NCBI GenBank assembly: GCA_029939535.1
Contig: JAOZST010000152.1
Span: forward strand, 1-9,194
Reading direction: 5' to 3'
From: NBML01 sp029939535
Lineage (GTDB): Bacteria > Desulfobacterota > Desulfobacteria > Desulfobacterales > Desulfobacteraceae
DNA: 9,194 nt
Of the stretch, positions 1 to 5,922 are shown piece after piece. The notes under the pieces are model-generated. The model did no database searches and had not been told where the DNA came from. It saw only the letters and a list, made by a program, of their open reading frames with translations. Both the position numbers and the translations under genes were made by a program. The stretch's first letter is position 1; the number at the start of each line of letters is the position of its first letter.

Positions 1-26
1 AATGGTAATAAATTGCCGGTCATAGA

Positions 27-49
27 AACAAATTTTGGAAAAATTTGTT
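27..49. repeat. Perfect AT-rich inverted repeat upstream of the regulator
   Basis: Two perfectly complementary 10-base arms, AACAAATTTT (27-36) and AAAATTTGTT (40-49), flank a 3-base centre GGA. It lies about 85 bases before the regulator start. No T-run follows it, so a standard intrinsic terminator for a gene to the left is not well supported. An operator for a dimeric DNA-binding protein, or a weak hairpin ending an upstream transcript, are both possible. The symmetry is seen directly; the function is not known. Confidence 0.5.
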
Positions 50-95
50 ATTGCTATATTTACATAAAAAATGTATCCATTAGTTTAAAAGAATT

Positions 96-110
96 AATGA
101 TTGCATCAAT
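96..110. promoter_or_regulatory. Operator-like site upstream of the regulator gene (copy 1)
   Basis: The core TGAT-TGC-ATCA (98-108) has the half-site/3-base spacer/half-site layout of FadR-type GntR operators (known E. coli FadR consensus TGGTnnnACCA). The surrounding GAATTAATGATT (91-102) is repeated exactly at 929-940, in front of the methyltransferase gene, where the ATCA half-site also recurs at the same distance. The site is upstream of the regulator's -10 box and overlaps the expected -35 region, a position suited to autorepression. Binding by the adjacent regulator is inferred. Confidence 0.5.
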
Positions 111-127
111 AACGCATTTAATATAAT
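101..127 (+). promoter_or_regulatory. Putative promoter of the GntR-family regulator
   Basis: A perfect TATAAT lies at 122-127. The -35 match is poor: TTGCAT at 101-106 with a short 15-base spacer is the best seen. Only 7 bases separate the -10 box from the ATG at 135, so transcription would begin at or next to the start codon. The -35 region overlaps the operator-like site at 98-108. Confidence 0.45.
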
Positions 128-134
128 TTTACCC

Positions 135-866
135 ATGGCAAAATTACAAAAAGCAAAAAATTTTAGTCTGGTTGAGGATGTGACCCGGCAGATAGAGGAG
201 GCAATACTGGATGGCGAGTATCAGCCTGGAGACAAACTACCTTCCACTAGAAAATTGCAGGAAATTTTCGGTGCAAGCCTTGGGACCATTCGTGAAAGCC
301 TTGCAATTCTCGAACAAAAAGGCCTGCTTAAAGTGCTCAAAGGATCAAAAGGCGGTTTTTTTATTCAACAAATAACAACCCAGCCCGTTACAAACAGTAT
401 TGAAATGCTAATGCGCCATATGGTGCTTTCCCCTAAAGAGTTGTTTGAATTTCGGGCAACTGTGGAGGCAGGTGTAATGCGTTTGGTTGTCCAAAGGGCT
501 TCTGATGATCAGATTCAGATTTTTCCGGAATATCTTGAAAAATTCAAAAATTGTCAAAACCAGGGTTCTATTGGATGGATGAAGCTTATTGACATAGAAC
601 AGGATCTTCGAAGAGAATTTTTGCATATCATTAAAAACAGAACCTATGAAGCTGTCCTCATCCCTATCATAAATAACCTTCATGAATACGCACTCCGCAA
701 TTTGCAAGGAGGCAGTGAAGAGGCAAAAGCTGCCTGTGAGTATTGGGAAAAGATTTTTTCAGCTGTTTCAGATCGAAATGAAGACAAGGCAGCAAGTCTG
801 GTAAAACAGTTTCTCTTCCATTTTCTGGATCTTCTTCTGCTCTATGCTGAAAAAAACAAGTCATAA
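135..866 (+). CDS. GntR-family transcriptional regulator, FadR/FCD subfamily
   Basis: This is a ligand-responsive DNA-binding regulator of 243 residues, a usual length for the FadR subfamily. Residues 11-78 form the GntR winged helix: the segment around PGDKLPSTRKL (31-41), then FGASLGTIRESLAILEQKGL, then the glycine-containing wing (GSKGGFF, 70-76). Residues 100-235 are an alpha-helical FCD-type ligand domain with the typical FEFRATVEAGV helix. The metal-binding residues common in FCD domains are hard to find here: W204 or Y203 stands where a histidine is usual, so the ligand site may be metal-free. The ATG at 135 is chosen because the winged helix begins about ten residues later. No ribosome binding site precedes it, and a leaderless mRNA is possible. 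The gene lies directly before the operon in the same direction, and both upstream regions share an operator-like motif, so it most likely controls the operon and itself. The effector is unknown. Confidence 0.9.
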   Translation: MAKLQKAKNFSLVEDVTRQIEEAILDGEYQPGDKLPSTRKLQEIFGASLGTIRESLAILEQKGLLKVLKGSKGGFFIQQITTQPVTNSIEMLMRHMVLSPKELFEFRATVEAGVMRLVVQRASDDQIQIFPEYLEKFKNCQNQGSIGWMKLIDIEQDLRREFLHIIKNRTYEAVLIPIINNLHEYALRNLQGGSEEAKAACEYWEKIFSAVSDRNEDKAASLVKQFLFHFLDLLLLYAEKNKS

Positions 867-882
867 TACATAATGGAATTTT

Positions 883-908
883 AAAAACACGGAAAATCGG
901 TTTTTTTT
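883..908 (+). terminator. Probable intrinsic terminator after the regulator gene
   Basis: The stem pairs AAAAAC (883-888) with GTTTTT (900-905), and CG (890-891) with CG (898-899), with A889 bulged and a loop GAAAAT. It runs into T8 (901-908). The stem is AT-rich and uses part of the T-run, so it is not strong. It lies between the regulator stop and the next promoter, which supports separate transcription of regulator and operon. Confidence 0.4.
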
Positions 909-909
909 A

Positions 910-939
910 TTGACATGATTATTCTATTGAATTAATGAT
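910..939 (+). promoter_or_regulatory. Putative sigma-70 promoter of the methyltransferase/transport operon
   Basis: A perfect -35 TTGACA (910-915) is followed after 18 bases by AATGAT (934-939), a 4/6 match to TATAAT. The -10 element lies inside the operator-like palindrome at 934-948, so a bound regulator would block polymerase directly. A leader of about 70 bases would precede the start codon at 1019. Confidence 0.45.
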
Positions 940-948
940 TAAATCATT
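929..948. promoter_or_regulatory. Operator-like palindrome upstream of the operon (copy 2)
   Basis: AATGATT (934-940) and AATCATT (942-948) are perfect inverted repeats around A941. Inside is TGAT-TAA-ATCA (936-946), the 11-base layout of FadR-type operators. The 12 bases GAATTAATGATT (929-940) are identical to 91-102 upstream of the regulator gene. The palindrome covers the proposed -10 box, which fits repression relieved by a substrate-derived ligand. The repeat is seen directly; the role is inferred. Confidence 0.55.
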
Positions 949-1018
949 TAAAAAAATATTTGTATCAAAATAGCAGAATTCTACCCTAAAAAAATTCCAA
1001 AACAAAAAGGGAGGAAAA

Positions 1019-2476
1019 ATGATCCAATCAAATACCACCTTAAAAGCCACCCCGCAATTCCGGATGCTTACCCAGGACCAGGTTGAAAGAATTAAACGGA
1101 CGGCCTTCAATGTACTGGAGAAAGTTGGTTTTAAGGTGCTTCATCCCGGAGTCCGGAAAATGTTTAAGTCTGCAGGGGCAATCGTAAAAGGTGAGTCAGT
1201 CAAGGTTCCTGAATTCCTAATCCAGGGCTGTCTGTCCACTGCACCCAAAGGCTGGAATCTTTATGATCGGCAAGGAAGGCGTGCCCTGGATGTTTCAGGA
1301 CGAAACAGCTACTATGGCACCTCCACTGCCAGCCCCAATACCAAGGATGCCCTTACGGGTGAATACCGCAAAACCAGGGTTGAAGATCTGGCCCGTGCTG
1401 CCAGGGTGGCGGATGCTCTCGAAAATATTGACTGGGTCATGCCCATGGGATCAGCCCAGGATGTGCCAGCCATGGCTGCTGAATTACATGAATTCTTTGC
1501 CACTGTCACCAACACAACCAAACCCATTGTTTTTTTGGCATATTCTCCCCTTGGAACAGAATTAATATATGATATGGCTGCTGAGGTGGCCGGAGGAATG
1601 GACATTTTAAGGGAAAAACCCTTCCTGGTGCTTTATCCGGAACCAATTTCACCATTAATTATGCCCGCTGAAGTGGCTGACAGGATTTTAATCGCAGCTG
1701 ATAAATGCATGCCCCAGATGATGGGGCCAACAATCCAGCCGGGAGCCACAGGACCGGTGACAATGGCCGGGGCTGTGGCCCAGGGGATTGCAGAGTCCCT
1801 GTTCTGTATTGTGGTAGCTCAATTACGCAGGCCGGGCTGCCCGGTAGGACTTGGCTGTAACTTTGGTATCCTGGACATGGCCAATGCTCTGATGAGCATA
1901 GGAGCTCCTGAGATGAGTCTGACCCTGTCAGCCCAGGCAGAGGTGGCTCAATCCCTGGAACTACCCACCTGGGGTCTGGCCGGAGCCACGGACGCAAAAA
2001 CTCTGGATGCCCAGGCCGGAGCAGAAGCAGCCTACCATATCATGGCCCAGGGTCTATCCGGACTGAATCTTATTCACGATGTGGGGTACATGGACATGGC
2101 CATGGCCTGTGCAGTTGAACAACTGGTGGTGGGTAACGATATTATCGGAATGACCAAAAGATTCCTGCAGGGGTTTGATGTAAGTGATGAACACCTGGCT
2201 CTGGATGTCATAAGCCAGGTTGGTCCTGGAGGACATTATCTGCAGCAGCCTCATACTATGGACCATTTCCGCAATGAACTCTGGCGGCCAACGATTTTCA
2301 CCCGCCAGCCCTTTGAAAGCTGGAAAGAGGATGGCTCAAAGGATGTAGAAGCACATGCCAGAAAGGAAATCAGGCATATACTGGAGACTCATAAGCCACC
2401 AAGTCTGCCAGAGGGAGTTCTAATGGAATTGGAACGGATTAAAATCAAAGGAGAAAAAGAACTTACCGGCCAATAG
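1019..2476 (+). CDS. MttB-superfamily (trimethylamine methyltransferase-like) corrinoid methyltransferase, non-pyrrolysine
   Basis: The 485-residue protein has the length and layout of the COG5598/MttB superfamily of cytoplasmic TIM-barrel methyltransferases, which move a methyl group from a quaternary or tertiary amine to Co(I) of a corrinoid protein. Visible family segments are RMLTQDQVERI near the N-terminus, GPTIQPGATGPVTMAGA (236-252), PTWGLAGATDAKTLDAQ (316-332) and LSGLNLIHDVGYMD (346-359). True trimethylamine MttB has a pyrrolysine encoded by an in-frame TAG near residue 334. This frame is open throughout, and the only TAG is the terminal stop. K327 lies near the expected pyrrolysine position, but alignment is needed. 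Known non-pyrrolysine members include the glycine betaine methyltransferase MtgB, and others act on other betaines. A strong ribosome binding site AAGGGAGG (1007-1014) supports the ATG. It is the first gene of the operon. No corrinoid protein gene is in view. The substrate is unknown; a betaine-like compound is an inference. Confidence 0.88.
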   Translation: MIQSNTTLKATPQFRMLTQDQVERIKRTAFNVLEKVGFKVLHPGVRKMFKSAGAIVKGESVKVPEFLIQGCLSTAPKGWNLYDRQGRRALDVSGRNSYYGTSTASPNTKDALTGEYRKTRVEDLARAARVADALENIDWVMPMGSAQDVPAMAAELHEFFATVTNTTKPIVFLAYSPLGTELIYDMAAEVAGGMDILREKPFLVLYPEPISPLIMPAEVADRILIAADKCMPQMMGPTIQPGATGPVTMAGAVAQGIAESLFCIVVAQLRRPGCPVGLGCNFGILDMANALMSIGAPEMSLTLSAQAEVAQSLELPTWGLAGATDAKTLDAQAGAEAAYHIMAQGLSGLNLIHDVGYMDMAMACAVEQLVVGNDIIGMTKRFLQGFDVSDEHLALDVISQVGPGGHYLQQPHTMDHFRNELWRPTIFTRQPFESWKEDGSKDVEAHARKEIRHILETHKPPSLPEGVLMELERIKIKGEKELTGQ

Positions 2477-2528
2477 GGATGACCGGTTTTCTTGACCAAA
2501 AAATTTAACGAAAAAGGAGTTCAAATTC

Positions 2529-3842
2529 ATGTCCAAAAAATATGATGCCATCGTTATCGGGGCTGGAATTATAGGAGCCTGTGTGGGTTTTGAATTGGCC
2601 AAAAGGGGGAAAAAAGTTCTTAACCTGGACAAGCTGTCAGGGTCTGGCCTGGGTTCTACCTCGGGATCCTGCGCCATTATCCGTCTCCACTATTCGACTC
2701 CGGACGGAGTGGCCATGGCAAGGGAAGGCTATTATTACTGGCTGGACTGGCTGAAATATTTAAAGGCTGTGGACCCGACAGGTATGGTGAAATATTTGAA
2801 CACCGGCTGCCTTGTCATAAAAACTGAAAAAAATAAATATCTGAAAGATGTAATGTCCTCTTTGGATGAAATACACGTAGTCTATGAGGAACTTGATGCC
2901 GAAGGTGTAAAAAAATTACTGCCAATAGTCAATACCCAGCAGTTTGGCCCTCCCAGTCTGCCCGATGATCCCAAGTTTGGAACAGCCACCGGCAAAACCA
3001 TTGCCGGAGCCATCTATATTCCAGAGTCCGGCCTTATCAGCGACCCGAAACAGTCCGTTCATAACGTACAGATAGCAGGAGAAAATCTTGGTGGAGACTA
3101 TCTTTTCAAAGCCGAAGTCGTAGAAATTCTTAAAAAAAATAACCGCTGCGCAGGAGTGAAACTGGCCAATGGAACTGAAATAGAAGCACCGGTTGTTATT
3201 AATGTGGCCGGTCCCCATTCCTATCAATTGAACCAGATGGCGGGAGTGATTGACGGAATGAATATCAAGACAAGGCCTCTAAGGCAGGAGGTCTGCCACG
3301 TCCCCGCACCTGATGGATTTGATTATAATAACCTGGGAACAATTATTTCCGATGGTGATGTAGGCTGCTATTCACGTCCTGAAATAGGTAACCATGTTCT
3401 CATTGGTTCTGAAGACCCGGAATGTGATACCATGGAATATCTGGAAGATCCGGACAACTACAACCAGAACTTTACCGAGCAGTGGACTACCCAGGTCATG
3501 CGGGTGGCCCAGCGCCTGGAAAATCTGCCCATACCAGGAGCTGGAAAAACCCAGGGCGTTGTGGATCTTTACGATGCTTCCGATGACTGGATTCCCATAT
3601 ATGACAAGTCTGACTTGCCCGGTTTTTACATGGCTGTGGGCACTTCCGGCAACCAGTATAAAAATGCACCTGTGGTGGGGGTATTAATGGCTGAGTTGAT
3701 CGAAGCCTGCGAAGATGGGCACGACCACGACCATGACCCGGTAAAATTCACCATGCATTACACAAAACGGGAATGTGACATTGGTTTTTACAGCCGATTG
3801 CGGGAAATAAACCCTGACTCCAGTTTCTCGGTGATAGGATAA
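2529..3842 (+). CDS. FAD-dependent oxidoreductase, DAO family (sarcosine/dimethylglycine oxidase-like)
   Basis: A 437-residue flavoenzyme predicted to oxidize a secondary or tertiary amine or an amino acid. The N-terminus carries the Rossmann FAD motif GAGIIG (11-16) in IVIGAGIIGACVGFELAKRG, with an acidic residue (D34) at the end of the second strand, then GSTSGSCAIIRLHYS (42-56). The second FAD segment is VINVAGPHS (223-231), and the C-terminal FAD-binding part is GFYMAVGTSGNQYKNAP (365-381), typical of SoxB/dimethylglycine dehydrogenase relatives. A His/Asp-rich stretch HDHDHD (398-403) and the ending FSVIG follow. The folate-binding GcvT-like domain of true dimethylglycine or sarcosine dehydrogenases is absent at this length. 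The AAGGAG ribosome site (2514-2519) fixes the ATG. It is 52 bases after the methyltransferase gene and 5 bases before the transporter ATPase, so the three are co-transcribed. It may oxidize the demethylated product or the imported substrate. Electron acceptor and substrate are unknown. Confidence 0.85.
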   Translation: MSKKYDAIVIGAGIIGACVGFELAKRGKKVLNLDKLSGSGLGSTSGSCAIIRLHYSTPDGVAMAREGYYYWLDWLKYLKAVDPTGMVKYLNTGCLVIKTEKNKYLKDVMSSLDEIHVVYEELDAEGVKKLLPIVNTQQFGPPSLPDDPKFGTATGKTIAGAIYIPESGLISDPKQSVHNVQIAGENLGGDYLFKAEVVEILKKNNRCAGVKLANGTEIEAPVVINVAGPHSYQLNQMAGVIDGMNIKTRPLRQEVCHVPAPDGFDYNNLGTIISDGDVGCYSRPEIGNHVLIGSEDPECDTMEYLEDPDNYNQNFTEQWTTQVMRVAQRLENLPIPGAGKTQGVVDLYDASDDWIPIYDKSDLPGFYMAVGTSGNQYKNAPVVGVLMAELIEACEDGHDHDHDPVKFTMHYTKRECDIGFYSRLREINPDSSFSVIG

Positions 3843-3847
3843 ACTGT

Positions 3848-4834
3848 GTGACTATGGTACCCCAAAAAAAAACACTACTTTCCATTAAAGATTTACGAAC
3901 ATATTTTAACGTCAAGGAAGGCCTGGCAAAAGCTGTAGACGGAGTATCCTACATGATCAACCCTGGCGAAACATTGGGGCTTGTTGGTGAGTCTGGGTGC
4001 GGTAAAACTGTTTCAGCCTTATCAATTTTAAAATTACTTGACATTCCTCCTGCTGAGTTTCATTCAGGTCAAATCCTTTTTAAGGATCAGGACTTGCTGC
4101 AGATGACTGAGCAGGAACTCAACTCCATCAGAGGCCGGTCAATCTCAATGATCTTCCAGGAACCAATGACTTCTCTGAATCCAGTGCTTTCCATTGGATT
4201 TCAGATTGATGAAGTCATGATCAATCATCTTGGTATAAATGGGAAAGAAGCCCGTGATAGAACCATTGAACTCTTGAACATGGTTGGTATTCCTTTACCG
4301 GAAAAGCGGGCAAAGGAGTACCCCCATCAATTGAGTGGTGGAATGAGGCAGAGAATAATGATTGCTTTAGCCCTGGCCTGCGACCCTGAGCTGCTCATTG
4401 CGGATGAACCCACCACTGCCCTTGATGTTACAATTCAGGCACAGATACTGGATATAATGCTCAGTCTTCAGGAAAAACTAAATACAAGTATCCTTTTAAT
4501 TACCCATGATCTCGGAGTGATTGCAGAAACCGCCCATAGAGTAGCTGTCATGTATGCTGGAAAGATAGTTGAAGAAGCTGATGTAAAAACAATTTTTCGA
4601 AACCCTGTTCATCCATATACCCAGGGGCTTTTAAATTCTGTTCCTAAAATCAATACCATTGATTCGAAAAACAGGCTGCAGGAAATTCCCGGCATTGTTC
4701 CAAATCTGTGCTATCTCCCGCAAGGTTGTGCATTTTTGAATCGATGCCCGGCAAAAAAAGAAATATGTCAATCCCAAGGTCCAAAACTTCGTACAATTGA
4801 AAACAATCATAATGTCCGGTGCTGGAATGCTTAA
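3848..4834 (+). CDS. ABC transporter ATP-binding protein, DppD/OppD type
   Basis: First of two ATPases that power the importer from the cytoplasmic face of the inner membrane; 328 residues, the normal length for the OppD/DppD family. Visible motifs are Walker A GESGCGKT (47-54), Q-loop Q104, signature LSGGMRQR (162-169), Walker B LLIADEPT (182-189), D-loop ALD (191-193) and switch histidine H220. The C-terminal oligopeptide/dipeptide domain starts near HPYTQGLL, and its cysteines C288, C294, C300 and C307 include the C-x5-C-x6-C pattern reported to hold an iron-sulfur cluster in some relatives. The GTG at 3848 is preferred: AGGA at 3836-3839 is 8 bases away, against 14 for the ATG at 3854, which would shorten the protein by two residues. 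It follows the oxidoreductase stop by only 5 bases. The family covers peptides, nickel, opines and other small solutes, so it does not define the substrate. Confidence 0.93.
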   Translation: MTMVPQKKTLLSIKDLRTYFNVKEGLAKAVDGVSYMINPGETLGLVGESGCGKTVSALSILKLLDIPPAEFHSGQILFKDQDLLQMTEQELNSIRGRSISMIFQEPMTSLNPVLSIGFQIDEVMINHLGINGKEARDRTIELLNMVGIPLPEKRAKEYPHQLSGGMRQRIMIALALACDPELLIADEPTTALDVTIQAQILDIMLSLQEKLNTSILLITHDLGVIAETAHRVAVMYAGKIVEEADVKTIFRNPVHPYTQGLLNSVPKINTIDSKNRLQEIPGIVPNLCYLPQGCAFLNRCPAKKEICQSQGPKLRTIENNHNVRCWNA

Positions 4835-4879
4835 TATAAAATATCATAAGACCTTCTGCCATGGAAACGGAGAATATAA

Positions 4880-5851
4880 ATGAGTGAAAAATTTTTGGAG
4901 GTAAAAAACCTTACAAAACTTTTCCCTGTAAAACCCGGTTTCTTTTTCAAAGCAAAAGAACATGTGCACGCTGTTGATGGAGTCAGTTTAAGCGTAAAAC
5001 CAGGGAGTACTTTAGGCCTGGTCGGTGAAAGCGGCTGCGGAAAAACAACAACTGGGAAGACAATACTCAAACTTCTTGAGCCCACGGATGGTCAAATATT
5101 TTTTAAAGGTGAAAATATTACCAGCTACTCCCGTCAGGAAATGAAAAAAATCAGACGTCAAATGCAGATGATTTTCCAGGACCCTTTTTCATCGCTCAAC
5201 CCCAGACACACAATTGGATCCATTCTTGCGGCTCCTTTGGAAATTCATGGACTGGCTGATGATAAAAATATGGAAGACAAAATTTCAGGGCTTTTAAAAA
5301 AAGTCGGCCTATCATCTGAAGCCATGCGCCGTTATCCCCATGAATTCAGTGGAGGCCAGCGCCAGCGGGTTGGTATTGCAAGGGCCCTTGCCCTTTATCC
5401 TGAATTAATTGTAGCTGATGAACCGGTTTCAGCACTGGATGTATCAATTCAGGCTCAAATCATTAACCTGATGAAAGATCTTCAGGAGGAATTGGGATTA
5501 GCCTATATTATCATTGCCCATGATCTTAGCATAGTAAGCCACATTTCCGATGAAATTGCTGTTATGTATCTGGGCAAAATAGTGGAAAAAGCTTCCAGCG
5601 CTGACCTTTCTGCTGATCCCCTGCACCCTTACTCCAAGGCACTTATTTCAGCGGTTCCGGTTCCTGATCCTGAATTTAAGAAAAAACGGATTATCCTGAA
5701 GGGGGATGTGCCGTCTCCAATTAATCCTCCTTCAGGATGCAGGTTTCACCCACGCTGCCCATATTGTTTTGAACCTTGTGATAAAAAAGAACCTACTTTG
5801 AAACCAGTTGGAAAAGACAACCGTTTTGTAGCATGCCATTTAAAATTTTAG
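4880..5851 (+). CDS. ABC transporter ATP-binding protein, DppF/OppF type
   Basis: Second ATPase of the importer, expected to pair with the preceding ATPase under the two permeases; 323 residues, typical for OppF/DppF. Motifs are Walker A GESGCGKT (49-56), Q-loop Q100, signature FSGGQRQR (156-163), Walker B LIVADEP (176-182), D-loop SALD (184-187) and switch histidine H214. The SGCRFHPRCPYCFEPC segment (285-300) contains C287, C293, C296 and C300, with C319 further on. The C-x5-C-x6-C spacing (287, 293, 300) matches the possible iron-sulfur motif of the family and mirrors the partner ATPase. A GGAG ribosome site (4869-4872) supports the ATG. The gap to the previous gene is 45 bases. A 14-base direct repeat overlaps its TAG stop (5846-5859 and 5862-5875). 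Confidence 0.93.
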   Translation: MSEKFLEVKNLTKLFPVKPGFFFKAKEHVHAVDGVSLSVKPGSTLGLVGESGCGKTTTGKTILKLLEPTDGQIFFKGENITSYSRQEMKKIRRQMQMIFQDPFSSLNPRHTIGSILAAPLEIHGLADDKNMEDKISGLLKKVGLSSEAMRRYPHEFSGGQRQRVGIARALALYPELIVADEPVSALDVSIQAQIINLMKDLQEELGLAYIIIAHDLSIVSHISDEIAVMYLGKIVEKASSADLSADPLHPYSKALISAVPVPDPEFKKKRIILKGDVPSPINPPSGCRFHPRCPYCFEPCDKKEPTLKPVGKDNRFVACHLKF

Positions 5852-5875
5852 AGATATACTTTTTTAGAGATATAC
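5846..5875. repeat. 14-base direct repeat overlapping the stop codon of the DppF-type gene
   Basis: TTTTAGAGATATAC occurs at 5846-5859 and again at 5862-5875, two bases apart. The first copy contains the natural TAG stop (5849-5851). The copies are 16 bases apart, so the second TAG is in another frame. It looks like a recent slippage or misalignment duplication. It only lengthens the gap before the next gene. Confidence 0.75.
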
Positions 5876-5907
5876 ATAGTTAGAATTATAAGTTTTTATT
5901 AGGTGAT

Positions 5908-5922
5908 AAGGAGTCGGTTTTG
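5908..5922 (+). promoter_or_regulatory. Ribosome binding site deciding a TTG start
   Basis: AAGGAG (5908-5913) is followed after 6 bases by TTG (5920-5922). No ATG or GTG of the same frame lies at suitable spacing, and the protein from this TTG begins with the usual cytoplasmic/first-membrane segment of DppB-type permeases. The rare start may lower permease output relative to the ATPases. Confidence 0.7.

Noticed and set aside
1312..1605. Long open frames on the minus strand and in other plus-strand frames inside the enzyme and transporter genes
   Set aside because: They lie wholly within well-supported genes, lack ribosome sites and show no recognizable protein family features.
1019..2476. 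Pyrrolysine-containing trimethylamine methyltransferase
   Set aside because: The frame has no internal TAG and reaches full family length without one.
2465..2490. Hairpin ACCGG/CCGGT followed by TTTT across the methyltransferase stop codon
   Set aside because: The stem has only five pairs with a 13-base loop, and the T-run is short. The next gene follows closely with its own ribosome site, so a true terminator is unlikely.
5855..5892. Several -10-like boxes (TATACT, TATACA, TATAAG) before the DppB-type permease
   Set aside because: No matching -35 element at proper spacing; they arise from AT-rich, partly duplicated sequence.
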